A stretch of 64,000 nucleotides of DNA from an uncultured Aquimarina sp. (GTDB taxonomy: Bacteria > Bacteroidota > Bacteroidia > Flavobacteriales > Flavobacteriaceae): positions 186,001-250,000 of the forward strand of contig CANMKK010000002.1 of the NCBI GenBank assembly GCA_947498455.1, read 5' to 3'. Position numbers and translations under genes: made by a program. The notes under the pieces were generated by a model. That model was not told the DNA's origin and did not search any database. It was given only the letters and a program-made list of their open reading frames with translations. Below are positions 9,592 through 18,998 of this stretch, one piece after another. The stretch's first letter is position 1. Each line of letters begins with the position of its first letter.

Positions 9592-9678
9592 ATGAAATTT
9601 CTTAAAAGAGTCGTAAGACACAACCTTAGCGGGTGTACGGTTGCTAAAATTAGCAGTTGTATAGTTGAAGGTTGCTAG
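9592..9678 (+). CDS. Possible 28-residue small protein
   Basis: This short frame starts at an ATG behind a strong purine-rich stretch and ends at TAG. The peptide begins MKFLKRVVRHNLSGC and has a basic N-terminus and Cys at positions 15, 23 and 28. It lies just before a strong terminator, so a dedicated short transcript is plausible. There is no homology evidence, and chance is a real alternative at this length. Confidence 0.25.
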   Translation: MKFLKRVVRHNLSGCTVAKISSCIVEGC

Positions 9679-9735
9679 CTTCGTTATTTAAATGTTTTAG
9701 TCAATTAGATTAAGTTATTAAATAACGAATTAGCC

Positions 9736-9771
9736 AAAAAATGCCTTGAAAATTAATTCAAGGCATTTTTT
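9736..9771. terminator. Strong bidirectional-type terminator
   Basis: A perfect 15-bp stem (9736-9750 and 9757-9771) has a 6-nt loop, with an A-run on one side and a T-run on the other. No annotated gene ends at it on the plus strand, so it marks the end of an unannotated transcript from about 9.5-9.73 kb. Confidence 0.8.
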
Positions 9772-9792
9772 TATTATATCTCCTTGTATTTG

Positions 9793-9800
9793 TACTTTTG
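9793..9800 (+). promoter_or_regulatory. -7 element of trhO
   Basis: TACTTTTG matches TAnnTTTG and lies 39 bp before the trhO ATG, just downstream of a terminator hairpin. No good -33 TTG was found at standard spacing. Confidence 0.5.
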
Positions 9801-9839
9801 CCAAAATAATTTTCTTTAACTTAAAAATGTAAGTATAGC

Positions 9840-10871
9840 ATGCAACTGTACAACAAATTAAGCGCAAAGGAGAGAGCTGCTTTGATTGATGAAGCAGGTA
9901 CAGATCGACTAACACTCTCTTTCTACAAGTATGCGCATATCAGAAACATAGAAATTTTTAGAAACCACCTTTTTATTCATTGGGATGCGCTAGATGTGCT
10001 CGGAAGGATTTATGTAGCAAAAGAAGGAATTAATGGGCAGTTGTCTGTTCCCGCACCAAATTTTATTGCTTTTAAAAAGCACTTGGATAGTATTTCTTTT
10101 TTAGAAAATGTAAGGCTTAATATTGCCAGAGAACAGGATGTGAAATCTTTTCTAAAGTTAAAAGTAAAGATTCGCAATAAAATTGTAGCAGATGGATTAG
10201 ATGATGGAACTTTTGATGTTACTGATAAAGGAGTACATGTAAATGCTGTCAAATTTAATGAACTCATCGAGAATCCAGATACAGTTTTAGTGGATATGCG
10301 TAATCATTATGAGAGTGAAATAGGTCATTTTAAAGGAGCTATTACACCTGATGTAGATACTTTTAGAGATTCTCTGGATGTTATCGAAGAAGATCTAAAA
10401 GAACATAAAGAAGATAAAAACTTAGTAATGTACTGTACTGGCGGAATTCGTTGTGAGAAAGCAAGTGCATACTACAAGCATAAAGGATTTAAAAATGTTT
10501 TTCAGCTAGAAGGAGGGATTATTGAATATGCCCGTCAGGTAGAAGAAAAAGGTTTGGAGAATAAGTTTATGGGTAAGAATTTTGTTTTTGATCATCGTAG
10601 GTCAGAGCGTATTACCGATGACGTAATTGCTAATTGCCATCAATGCGGCAAAGAATGTGATACTCATGTAAACTGTGAAAACGAAGCTTGTCATTTATTA
10701 TTTATTCAATGCCCGGAATGTGCGGCAGAAATGGATAATTGTTGTTCTATAACTTGCAAAGAGATTAACAGCTTGCCTTATGAAGAACAAAAAGCATTGA
10801 GAAAAGGTAAGGGAAATAGTAATAAGATTTTTAAAAAAGGTCGTTCAGAAGTGCTAAAATATAAGCAGTAA
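9840..10871 (+). CDS. trhO: tRNA uridine(34) hydroxylase, rhodanese-like
   Basis: TrhO (formerly YceA/UPF0176) hydroxylates U34 of tRNA to 5-hydroxyuridine, the first step to cmo5U/mo5U at the wobble position. The protein has an N-terminal acylphosphatase-like half, then a rhodanese domain at about residues 130-230 with the catalytic-loop Cys in VMYCTGGIRCEKAS. A Cys-rich tail (CHQCGKECDTHVNCENEAC, then CPECAAEMDNCC) is typical of the longer members. The length of 343 residues fits. It is single-gene. Confidence 0.93.
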   Translation: MQLYNKLSAKERAALIDEAGTDRLTLSFYKYAHIRNIEIFRNHLFIHWDALDVLGRIYVAKEGINGQLSVPAPNFIAFKKHLDSISFLENVRLNIAREQDVKSFLKLKVKIRNKIVADGLDDGTFDVTDKGVHVNAVKFNELIENPDTVLVDMRNHYESEIGHFKGAITPDVDTFRDSLDVIEEDLKEHKEDKNLVMYCTGGIRCEKASAYYKHKGFKNVFQLEGGIIEYARQVEEKGLENKFMGKNFVFDHRRSERITDDVIANCHQCGKECDTHVNCENEACHLLFIQCPECAAEMDNCCSITCKEINSLPYEEQKALRKGKGNSNKIFKKGRSEVLKYKQ

Positions 10872-10888
10872 TGCTAAAATAGTTTGGC

Positions 10889-10919
10889 ATACTATGGATT
10901 TAAAAGAAATCATAGTATC
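10889..10919 (+). terminator. Weak hairpin after trhO
   Basis: An inverted repeat of about 13 bp with one bulge (CATACTATGGATTT against AAATCATAGTATC) is followed by a short T-containing tail. It lies 17 bp after the trhO stop and is a plausible weak terminator. Confidence 0.4.
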
Positions 10920-11019
10920 TTTATCGATTAAGACGTTAGGTATATCGAATATCTAACTTGAGTAAGAACCATATTTGCTGTGTTTTATCGCAAGCAAATT
11001 TCAATATAGTAAAGAGGAT

Positions 11020-12306
11020 ATGGGGTGTAGTAGTTGTTCCTCCGGGAAAGACGGACAACCAAAGGGATGTAAGAATAATGGTACTTGTGGTACTGATGGT
11101 TGCAATAAATTAACAGTTTTTGATTGGTTATCTAATATGTCACTCCCTAGTGGTGCGACACCGTTTCATTGCGTAGAAATACGTTTTAAAAACGGAAGAA
11201 AAAGCTTCTTTAAAAACACAGAAAATCTTTCCTTGAGTATTGGAGATATTGTAGCCACAGAGGCTTCTCCGGGTCATGATGTAGGCATAGTTTCCTTAAC
11301 AGGCGAACTGGTGCGGATACAAATGAAAAAGAAAAAGGTCGGTGTAGATAGTGAAGATGTTAAAAAAATATATAGGAAAGCGTCTCAGAAAGATATAGAT
11401 ATATGGCAAAAAGCCAGAGATCGCGAAGAGACAATAAAAGTACGATCAAGAGAAATTGCAATTCGTTTAAAATTGCAAATGAAAATTTCCGATATTGAAT
11501 TTCAAGGAGATGGGTCTAAGTGTACTTTTTTTTATACGGCCGAAGATCGTGTTGATTTTAGACAGTTGATTAAGGAGTTTGCACAAGAGTTTAGTACAAG
11601 AATAGAAATGCGTCAAATTGGCTTCCGTCAGGAAGCTGCCAGATTAGGAGGAATAGGTTCTTGCGGTCGTGAATTATGTTGCTCTACTTGGCTTACAGAT
11701 TTTAGATCTGTGAATACTAGTGCGGCAAGATACCAGCAGTTGTCATTAAACCCTCAGAAACTTGCAGGACAATGTGGGAAATTAAAATGTTGTCTAAACT
11801 ATGAATTGGATGCATATATTGATGCACTAAAAGAATTCCCAAAGACAGAAATAAAACTAAAAACAGAAAAAGGAATTGCTGTATGTCAGAAAATAGATAT
11901 TTTTAAAAAATATTTATGGTATGCTTATGAAGGTGAGTGGATGAACTGGCATAAAATCTCTACAGAACATGCTAATGAGATTATAGAAGCAAATACTAAA
12001 AACGAAAAAGTAGCAAGTCTAGAGGACTTTGCCTCGGAATTATTAGAGGATACTAAAGTAGATTTTGAAAACGTTGTAGGACAAGATAGCTTAACTAGAT
12101 TTGATCAGCCGAAAAGGAATAATAGAAGAAGAAAGAAAACTAGAAGTAGAGGAAAAGCAAAAGAAAAAGTTGTTCAGGAAAAACCAAAAACGACGGGAGA
12201 TAAACCAAAGGACGGAAAAACAGGAAATAAAAATTCAAATAAAAGAAATAATCAGCGTAATAAAAAGCGTAAACCACAACAGCGTAAAGACAATGATAAA
12301 AAGTAA
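11020..12306 (+). CDS. ricT: PSP1 domain protein, RicT-like
   Basis: This 428-residue protein starts at ATG 11020 (MGCSSCSSGKDGQPKGC) behind AAAGAGG. The earlier ATG at 10975 lacks a ribosome site. It has a Cys-rich N-terminus and then the PSP1 domain, with the conserved cysteine blocks GRELCCSTWL and KLKCCLNYE. It ends in a long basic, Lys/Arg/Asn-rich tail. In Bacillus, RicT (YaaT) joins RicA/RicF in a [4Fe-4S]-containing complex affecting mRNA maturation; the role in Bacteroidota is not established. The gldH gene overlaps its end by 14 bp, an arrangement conserved in flavobacteria. Confidence 0.85.
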   Translation: MGCSSCSSGKDGQPKGCKNNGTCGTDGCNKLTVFDWLSNMSLPSGATPFHCVEIRFKNGRKSFFKNTENLSLSIGDIVATEASPGHDVGIVSLTGELVRIQMKKKKVGVDSEDVKKIYRKASQKDIDIWQKARDREETIKVRSREIAIRLKLQMKISDIEFQGDGSKCTFFYTAEDRVDFRQLIKEFAQEFSTRIEMRQIGFRQEAARLGGIGSCGRELCCSTWLTDFRSVNTSAARYQQLSLNPQKLAGQCGKLKCCLNYELDAYIDALKEFPKTEIKLKTEKGIAVCQKIDIFKKYLWYAYEGEWMNWHKISTEHANEIIEANTKNEKVASLEDFASELLEDTKVDFENVVGQDSLTRFDQPKRNNRRRKKTRSRGKAKEKVVQEKPKTTGDKPKDGKTGNKNSNKRNNQRNKKRKPQQRKDNDKK

Positions 12307-12787
12307 ATTTTTACTGTTATTTTTTTTAGGCATATATATATTGGTTTCTTGTGATGAAAAACGAGTGTTTGATCAATATGAATCAGTATTAGAATCTTGG
12401 GATCAAAATGAAGAAATTGATTTTACACTCCCACAACTCGATACAACAAAAACGTACAACCTTTTTATAAATGTGCGTAACAACAATGAATTTAAGTATA
12501 GCAATTTGTTTTTGATTAGTAAAATGAAATTTCCTAATGGCAAAGTGATTGTAGATACTTTGGAGTATGAAATGGCTGCACCTGATGGGAAATGGCTGGG
12601 TACGGGTTTTGGAGATCTAAAAGAAAATAAACTGTGGTACAAAGAAGAAGTGAGTTTTACTGAGGAAGGAGAATACACCGTGCAGTTACAGCATGCAATG
12701 CGAAAAAACGGAGAAGTGTCTGGAATAAATTCACTGGAAGGAATTACGGATATAGGTTTTAGAATAGAATTTGTACAAACCCCCTAG
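12293..12787 (+). CDS. gldH: Gliding motility lipoprotein GldH
   Basis: GldH is a lipoprotein needed for flavobacterial gliding motility. The 164-residue product starts at 12293 (MIKSKFLLLFFLGIYILVSC) with a lipobox ending at Cys20. The mature part is beta-rich with the family pattern NLFINVRNNNEFKYSNLFL and DTLEYEMAAPDGKWLGTGFGD. It overlaps the 3' end of the PSP1 gene and is followed 2 bp later by a penicillin-binding protein gene, the usual flavobacterial neighbourhood. A longer reading from 12101 would only add out-of-frame PSP1 sequence. Confidence 0.92.
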   Translation: MIKSKFLLLFFLGIYILVSCDEKRVFDQYESVLESWDQNEEIDFTLPQLDTTKTYNLFINVRNNNEFKYSNLFLISKMKFPNGKVIVDTLEYEMAAPDGKWLGTGFGDLKENKLWYKEEVSFTEEGEYTVQLQHAMRKNGEVSGINSLEGITDIGFRIEFVQTP

Positions 12788-12789
12788 AT

Positions 12790-15120
12790 ATGGCTAAAGC
12801 AGCATCTAAATCAACAAGAAAAAAAACAACCAAACCTCAAATCAGCGTACTGAAATATATAAAGTGGTTTTGGATCACTTTTGGAATTGGAATACTCTTT
12901 ATTGCCTTGCTATTTCTTTTAGCAAGCTGGGGAGCATTTGGAGAAATGCCCGATTTCGAGGAGTTAGAAAACCCGCAGAATGATCTGGCTACTCAGATTA
13001 TTTCTTCAGATGGAGTACAGATCGGTACTTTTTTTAAGGAAAATAGAACCCCCGTTAGCTATGAAGATTTATCACCTGATTTAGTACATGCCTTAGTGGC
13101 AACAGAAGATGCACGTTATTATGAACATTCGGGAATCGATGCTAGAGGAACATTGCGTGCGATTGCTTTTTTAGGGAGTAAAGGAGGTGCAAGTACGATT
13201 ACACAGCAATTGGCTAAACTCCTGTTTCATGGCGAAAGAGCAAGAGGTTGGCAAAAGTATACGCAGAAAATTAAGGAGTGGGTAATTGCTACTCGTTTAG
13301 AGAGACAGTATACTAAAGATGAGATCATGACTATGTATCTCAATAAATATGATTTTTTAAATCAAGCAATAGGAATTAGTTCAGCATCGCGTATCTATTT
13401 TAATAAAGGTCCAAAAGATTTAAAAAAGGAAGAAGCAGCTGTATTAGTTGGAATGTTAAAAAATTCGGCACTGTATAATCCGATACGAAGACCAGAAATG
13501 GTTAAGGATAGAAGGGACGTGGTATTACATCAAATGGCAAAATATGAATTCATCACTTCTGAAGAAAAAGATAGTTTGCAGCAATTACCTCTTAAACTAG
13601 ACTATGCTCCAGAGGGACATTCAGATGGAATAGCCACCTATTTTAGAGAATATGTGAGAAGCTGGATGAGGAAATGGGTAAAGAATAACCCTAAAGGAAA
13701 AGATGACGAAGGTGAAACAAAATACTATAATATATATAGGGATGGATTAAGGATTAATGTAACTATTGATTCTAGAATGCAAAAATATGCCGAGGAAGCA
13801 GTCCAAGAACATATGTCTAACCTCCAAAAAGAATTTGATAAGCAAGAGAAAGATAATAAAACAGCACCTTTTAGGGATCTTAATAAAAGTGAAGTTGCTG
13901 GAATAATTAAAAGAGCTGTGCGGAGTTCTGCCAGAAGGAAAAAGATGCTTTCTCAAGGAAAAAGTGAAGCAGAGATTCTAAAATCTTTTGATGTAAAAAC
14001 GGAGATGAAAATATTTTCTTGGAAAGGCTATATTGATACAATTATGACGCCCAAGGATTCTATTTTGTATTACAAAGGGTTTTTGAGATCAGGTATGATG
14101 TCTATGGAACCACAAACAGGGCAGGTTAAAGCTTGGGTTGGAGGAGTAGATATTAAACATTTCCAGTATGATCATGTATATCAGGGAGCGCGTCAGGTAG
14201 GTTCTACATTTAAACCTTTTGTATATGCTACAGCGATTGATCAGCTTAAGCTATCTCCTTGTGATACGTTGCCAGTATCACAAATAACAATTCCTGCCGG
14301 ATCACATGGGGTTACAGAAGATTGGACACCTAAGAATAGTGGGGGAGATTATACGGGTTATATGAGTCTCAAAGAAGCATTGGCAAAATCTGTAAATACC
14401 ATTTCGGCACGTCTTATGGATAGAATAGGGCCAGAGCCAATTGTGAGACTGGCAAAAAAATCAGGAGTAGAATCAGAAATAGTAGAAGTAGCTTCTATAG
14501 CCTTAGGTTCTGTAGATCTTAAGCTTTCAGAAATGGTGGGAGCATATAGTACATTTGCTAATGAGGGAGTGTACAATAAACCAGTGATGATCACTAGTAT
14601 AGAAGATAAAAATGGAACTACATTATATCAGTTTGAACCTGAGACACGAGATGTAATCAGTAAAGAAGCAGCTTATGTTACACTAAATTTAATGGAAGGG
14701 GTAACACAGTCGGGATCAGGAGCACGTTTAAGAAGAGGACCATCCAATAGATATGATTATAAGAATGTAATTACTGGATATCCATATCAGTTTACCAATC
14801 CAATTGCAGGTAAAACAGGAACAACGCAAAACCAAAGTGATGGTTGGTTTATGGGGATTGTGCCTAATTTATGTACAGGAGTTTGGGTTGGAGGTGATGA
14901 CAGGGCTACACATTTTCAATCAGTACGTTATGGACAAGGAGCCGCGATGGCACTACCGATTTGGGCACTGTATATGAGGAAGTGTTATGCAGATAAAACA
15001 CTAAAAGTTTCTAAAAGTGCTTTTAAAAGACCAGGGGAGTTGACAATTGAAGTAGATTGTAAGGCATATAGAAACGCAATTCCAGCAAAAGATGTTGAAG
15101 ATGACGAATTAGGGTTTTGA
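12790..15120 (+). CDS. Penicillin-binding protein 1A (copy 1)
   Basis: This is a bifunctional class A penicillin-binding protein that polymerises glycan strands and cross-links peptidoglycan in the periplasm. The 776 residues comprise a cytoplasmic basic N-terminus, one membrane helix (about 26-50) and a GT51 glycosyltransferase domain with TEDARYYEHSGID and ASTITQQLAK. The transpeptidase domain follows, with the nucleophile box GSTFKPF, SVN and GKTGTTQNQSDGWF. All catalytic motifs are intact. It starts 2 bp after gldH, so co-expression is likely. A second, very similar gene follows 50 bp downstream. Confidence 0.95.
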   Translation: MAKAASKSTRKKTTKPQISVLKYIKWFWITFGIGILFIALLFLLASWGAFGEMPDFEELENPQNDLATQIISSDGVQIGTFFKENRTPVSYEDLSPDLVHALVATEDARYYEHSGIDARGTLRAIAFLGSKGGASTITQQLAKLLFHGERARGWQKYTQKIKEWVIATRLERQYTKDEIMTMYLNKYDFLNQAIGISSASRIYFNKGPKDLKKEEAAVLVGMLKNSALYNPIRRPEMVKDRRDVVLHQMAKYEFITSEEKDSLQQLPLKLDYAPEGHSDGIATYFREYVRSWMRKWVKNNPKGKDDEGETKYYNIYRDGLRINVTIDSRMQKYAEEAVQEHMSNLQKEFDKQEKDNKTAPFRDLNKSEVAGIIKRAVRSSARRKKMLSQGKSEAEILKSFDVKTEMKIFSWKGYIDTIMTPKDSILYYKGFLRSGMMSMEPQTGQVKAWVGGVDIKHFQYDHVYQGARQVGSTFKPFVYATAIDQLKLSPCDTLPVSQITIPAGSHGVTEDWTPKNSGGDYTGYMSLKEALAKSVNTISARLMDRIGPEPIVRLAKKSGVESEIVEVASIALGSVDLKLSEMVGAYSTFANEGVYNKPVMITSIEDKNGTTLYQFEPETRDVISKEAAYVTLNLMEGVTQSGSGARLRRGPSNRYDYKNVITGYPYQFTNPIAGKTGTTQNQSDGWFMGIVPNLCTGVWVGGDDRATHFQSVRYGQGAAMALPIWALYMRKCYADKTLKVSKSAFKRPGELTIEVDCKAYRNAIPAKDVEDDELGF

Positions 15121-15170
15121 TCGACTTGTTAAAAATATAAGAAGATAAATTAAGAGGTTAAATAGATTGG

Positions 15171-17456
15171 ATGTCTAATAGTAGCAAAAGATATATAAAG
15201 TGGTTTTGGGGCACTTTTACTTTATTTATTATGCTATTATTCTTTTTATTTCTATTAGCAAGTTGGGGTGTTTTTGGTAAGATGCCGACATTCGAGCAGT
15301 TAGAAAACCCTAGAACAGATCTTGCCGCACAGATTATTTCTTCAGATGGAGTACAATTAGGAACTATCTTCAAACCAAATGAGAATAGAACACCAATTAG
15401 GTATAAAGAATTACCAAAACATCTGGTAGAAGCTCTTATAGCTACAGAAGATATTCGTTTTTATGAGCATTCAGGGATTGATCCTAGAGGTACCATTAGA
15501 GCACTTAGTTTTTTTGGAACAAAAGGAGGAGCAAGTACTATCACACAGCAATTAGCAAAACAATTGTTTACAGGAGGTTCTCAAGACCTTTGGGAACGAA
15601 TGACGCAGAAAATAAAAGAATGGGTTATTGCAATTCGATTAGAACGACAATACACCAAAAATGAGATTATTACCATGTATCTCAATAAATATGATTTTAC
15701 ACATCAGGCGATAGGTATCGGATCGGCCTCCAGAATTTATTTTAATAAAAATACCAAAGATCTCACTATAGAAGAAGCTGCTGCTTTAGTTGGAATGCTA
15801 AAAAGCGCTACAATCTATAATGTAAAAAGAAAGTCTAAAAATGCTGTCGATAGAAGAAATATTGTATTACATCAGATGGCTAAATATGGTTATTTAACAA
15901 AAACAGAAAAAGATAGTTTGCAGAAACTACCATTGGGGCTAAGATATACACCAGAGGGGTATTCTTATGGTACTGCCACCTATGTAAGAAAACATATAAA
16001 AAAATGGGTTGAAAAGTGGATAAAAGAGAATCCAATTAAAATAACAGATGATGGAGAAACTGTATACCACAATATTTATAGTGATGGACTTAGGATTTAT
16101 GTCACAATAGATTCACGTATGCAGCGATATGCTGAGGAGGCTGTAGCGGAGCATCTAAAAAACCTTCAAAGGGAGTTTAATAGACAAGAAAAGTACAATA
16201 ATACTTCTCCATATAGGGATATTTCTAACGAAGAAAGGAATGCTATAATGAATACTGCAATAAGGCTTTCTTCAAGAAGAAAAAAGATGATAGAAAATGG
16301 GAAGAGTGAAGAAGAGGTTCTTACTTCGTTTGATCAAAACACAAAAATGAAGATCTTTTCTTGGAAAGGGGTAGTCGATACGATTATGACTCCAAGAGAC
16401 TCTATATCATATTATAAAAGATTTTTGCATTCTGGATTGCTTTCTATGGAACCTCAAACAGGCGAAATTAAAGCTTGGGTTGGAGGGATTAACCATCGAT
16501 ACTTTAAATTTGACAATGTGAATCAAACCAAGAGACAGGTTGGTTCTACATTTAAGCCATTTGTATATGCTACAGCAATGGATCAATTGAGGCTTTCTCC
16601 TTGTACAAAAGTTCCAAGATCAAAAATTACTATTCCCGTTGGGAAGCATGGTGTCTCAGGAATTGATTGGACACCAACAAATCCAGATGAAAATTATATG
16701 GGGTCTCTTACACTCAAAGATGCGTTGGCTACATCTGTAAATACAGTTTCTGCCCGATTAATGGATAGAGTCGGGCCAGAGCCGATAATTCGATTGGCGC
16801 GAAGAATGGGAATAAAGTCTGATATCAAACCGGTTGCATCTATATGTTTGGGAACGGAAGCACTAAAATTATCAGAAATGGTTGGTGCCTATAGCACATT
16901 TGCTAATGAAGGAGTGTATACAAAACCTATTGTTATTTCAAGAATTGAAGATAAAAATGGAGTCTTGTTGTATCGCAGTATACCTGATAATAGAGATGTA
17001 ATTAGTAAAGAAGCTGCATATGCCACTATTAATTTAATGGAAGGAGTTACAGAAACGGGATCGGGAAAGAGATTAAGAACAGAAGAACCAATGAGTAATG
17101 TAATTACAGGATATCCATATGGTTTTACAAACCCAATCGCAGGAAAAACCGGAACAACGCAAAATCAAAGTGATGGATGGTTTATGGGTATGGTGCCTAA
17201 TCTATGTACCGGAGTTTGGGTTGGTGGAGAAAATAGAGCTACCCATTTTCAATCTGCCGCATATGGAGCAGGAGCAACAATGGCATTGCCTATTTGGGCA
17301 CTATACATGAACAAATGTTATGCGGATACTTCGTTGCAAATATCCAAAGAAGAATTTCAGAAACCAGAAAATTTTTCTACCGAAACATATTGTGAATCAT
17401 ACGGTCAAAGTGGTTCTCCGATGAATGGAAACTGGGATGAATTGACGTTGGATTAG
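15171..17456 (+). CDS. Penicillin-binding protein 1A (copy 2)
   Basis: This 761-residue paralogue of the preceding gene has the same order: a membrane helix (about 10-35), a GT51 domain (TEDIRFYEHSGID, ASTITQQLAK) and a transpeptidase domain (GSTFKPF, SVN, GKTGTTQNQSDGWF). All catalytic motifs are kept, so it should be active. The two proteins match along their whole length, with divergence concentrated in the membrane helix, the linker and the tail. A tandem duplication is the simplest origin. Confidence 0.94.
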   Translation: MSNSSKRYIKWFWGTFTLFIMLLFFLFLLASWGVFGKMPTFEQLENPRTDLAAQIISSDGVQLGTIFKPNENRTPIRYKELPKHLVEALIATEDIRFYEHSGIDPRGTIRALSFFGTKGGASTITQQLAKQLFTGGSQDLWERMTQKIKEWVIAIRLERQYTKNEIITMYLNKYDFTHQAIGIGSASRIYFNKNTKDLTIEEAAALVGMLKSATIYNVKRKSKNAVDRRNIVLHQMAKYGYLTKTEKDSLQKLPLGLRYTPEGYSYGTATYVRKHIKKWVEKWIKENPIKITDDGETVYHNIYSDGLRIYVTIDSRMQRYAEEAVAEHLKNLQREFNRQEKYNNTSPYRDISNEERNAIMNTAIRLSSRRKKMIENGKSEEEVLTSFDQNTKMKIFSWKGVVDTIMTPRDSISYYKRFLHSGLLSMEPQTGEIKAWVGGINHRYFKFDNVNQTKRQVGSTFKPFVYATAMDQLRLSPCTKVPRSKITIPVGKHGVSGIDWTPTNPDENYMGSLTLKDALATSVNTVSARLMDRVGPEPIIRLARRMGIKSDIKPVASICLGTEALKLSEMVGAYSTFANEGVYTKPIVISRIEDKNGVLLYRSIPDNRDVISKEAAYATINLMEGVTETGSGKRLRTEEPMSNVITGYPYGFTNPIAGKTGTTQNQSDGWFMGMVPNLCTGVWVGGENRATHFQSAAYGAGATMALPIWALYMNKCYADTSLQISKEEFQKPENFSTETYCESYGQSGSPMNGNWDELTLD

Positions 17457-17544
17457 CTTCCTTTCTTAAATATGTACTAAAAGAAATATTGAATCTGTGT
17501 TTTAACTACCTTTTTAGTACTTTTAGATACCTAAATTGAAAAGT

Positions 17545-18243
17545 ATGATCAATAAAGTAGTATCTGGAGTTATTGAAGCTACCCAGGGAGTAAAAGATAA
17601 TATGACTTTTATGCTTGGAGGTTTTGGTCTTTGTGGAATTCCAGAAAATGCAATAGGAGAACTGGTAAAAAAGAATATTAATGGATTAACATGTATTTCT
17701 AATAATGCAGGTGTAGATGATTTTGGGTTAGGGTTGCTACTTCAACAAAAACAAATAAAGAAAATGGTTTCTTCTTATGTAGGTGAGAATGATGAATTCG
17801 AGCGGCAAATGTTAAGTGGAGAACTCGAAGTAGAACTAATTCCTCAAGGAACCTTAGCCGAACGATGTAGAGCAGCCCAAGGAGGATTTCCTGCATTTTA
17901 TACTCCTGCCGGTTATGGGACTGAGGTAGCAGAAGGAAAGGAAACACGAGAGTTTAATGGCAAGATGTATATTTTAGAACAAGCTTTTGATGCTGATTTT
18001 GCATTTGTAAAGGCTTGGAAAGGTGATGAAGCGGGGAATCTTATTTTTAAAGGTACGGCTAGGAATTTCAATCCATGTATGTGTGGAGCAGCAAGAATTA
18101 CTGTCGCTGAGGTAGAGGAGTTAGTACCTGCAGGAACCTTAGATCCTGATCAGGTGCATATTCCAGGGATTTTTGTTCAACGTATTTTTCAGGGAGAAAA
18201 ATATGAAAAAAGAATAGAGCAACGTACCGTAAGAAAAAGATAG
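17545..18243 (+). CDS. scoA: 3-oxoacid CoA-transferase subunit A
   Basis: This is the alpha subunit of succinyl-CoA:3-ketoacid CoA-transferase, which moves CoA between succinyl-CoA and acetoacetate. The 232-residue protein shows the CoA-binding glycine loop GGFGLCGIP and the conserved TCISNNAG block. I start it at ATG 17545; a TTG at 17536 is in frame but less likely. The catalytic beta subunit lies about 1.1 kb downstream, separated by two unrelated genes on the same strand. Confidence 0.93.
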   Translation: MINKVVSGVIEATQGVKDNMTFMLGGFGLCGIPENAIGELVKKNINGLTCISNNAGVDDFGLGLLLQQKQIKKMVSSYVGENDEFERQMLSGELEVELIPQGTLAERCRAAQGGFPAFYTPAGYGTEVAEGKETREFNGKMYILEQAFDADFAFVKAWKGDEAGNLIFKGTARNFNPCMCGAARITVAEVEELVPAGTLDPDQVHIPGIFVQRIFQGEKYEKRIEQRTVRKR

Positions 18244-18284
18244 TTTACCGTGCAGATATAATATTAATAAAGTAAATATAGGAT

Positions 18285-18920
18285 ATGGCAGTATTAAGAT
18301 TAGGAGATGAAGCTCCAAATTTTACAGCAGAAACAACAGAAGGACAGATTAATTTTCATAATTGGCTAGGAGATGGCTGGGGTGTTCTGTTTTCTCATCC
18401 AGCTGATTACACTCCCGTTTGTACCACAGAATTGGGAACTGTAGCAAAATACACTGAAAAATTTAATAAACGTAATGTAAAAGTTGCAGCATTAAGTGTA
18501 GATGGATTAGAATCTCATCATGGTTGGATAAAAGATATAAATGAAACTCAGGATACCACAGTGAATTTTCCAATTATTGCTGATGAGGATCGCAAAGTAT
18601 CAGAGTTGTATGATATGATCCATCCGAATGCGGATAGTCAGTTAACGGTTCGTTCTGTTTTCGTAATCTCACCAGATAAAAAAATAAAATTGACCATTAC
18701 ATACCCTGCTTCTACCGGACGTAATTTTGATGAATTAATAAGAGTCATTGATTCTCTTCAATTAACTGCGTATCATAAAGTGGCGACTCCTGCCAATTGG
18801 AATCAGGGAGATGATTGTGTAATTGTACCTGGAGTTAGTAATGAACAAATACCAGAACTGTTTCCAAAAGGACATAAAGAAGTAAAACCATATTTAAGGT
18901 TAACACCACAACCTAATTAG
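18285..18920 (+). CDS. Peroxiredoxin, Prx6-type
   Basis: This thiol peroxidase reduces hydrogen peroxide and organic peroxides. The peroxidatic Cys lies in HPADYTPVCTTELG near residue 46, with Thr and Arg of the active site in the expected places. Length (211 residues) and the C-terminal extension with RLTPQPN fit the Prx6 (1-Cys-like) subfamily. It sits between the two CoA-transferase subunit genes, 41 bp after scoA. A perfect hairpin follows its stop. Confidence 0.93.
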   Translation: MAVLRLGDEAPNFTAETTEGQINFHNWLGDGWGVLFSHPADYTPVCTTELGTVAKYTEKFNKRNVKVAALSVDGLESHHGWIKDINETQDTTVNFPIIADEDRKVSELYDMIHPNADSQLTVRSVFVISPDKKIKLTITYPASTGRNFDELIRVIDSLQLTAYHKVATPANWNQGDDCVIVPGVSNEQIPELFPKGHKEVKPYLRLTPQPN

Positions 18921-18938
18921 AATTAATATACATTTTTA

Positions 18939-18980
18939 ATCGTTCTTATATATGTGTTTTAGGGCATATATAAGAACGAT
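18939..18980. terminator. Perfect 16-bp stem-loop after the peroxiredoxin gene
   Basis: Arms 18939-18954 and 18965-18980 are exact complements around a 10-nt loop. There is no T-tract after it on the plus strand, so it may be a partial terminator or a 3'-end protector that separates peroxiredoxin expression from the downstream genes. Confidence 0.6.
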
Positions 18981-18998
18981 ACTAGTAATAACTGTGCT

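Larger units (their letters stand above)
9369..9839. other. Gene-poor stretch with a possible 28-residue ORF and a terminator
   Basis: Most of these 471 bp show no clear gene. A purine-rich ribosome-site-like stretch (GGAAGGAGAAGAAG) precedes an ATG at 9592. This opens a 28-codon frame to 9678 (MKFLKRVVRHNLSGC..., three cysteines). A strong terminator follows at 9736-9771, before trhO. The arrangement suggests a short transcript, either a small peptide or a non-coding RNA, between recA and trhO. Confidence 0.35.

Noticed and set aside
9438..9623. 61-codon minus-strand frame between recA and trhO
   Set aside because: No start context, no family features, and it conflicts with the better-placed plus-strand small frame and terminator.
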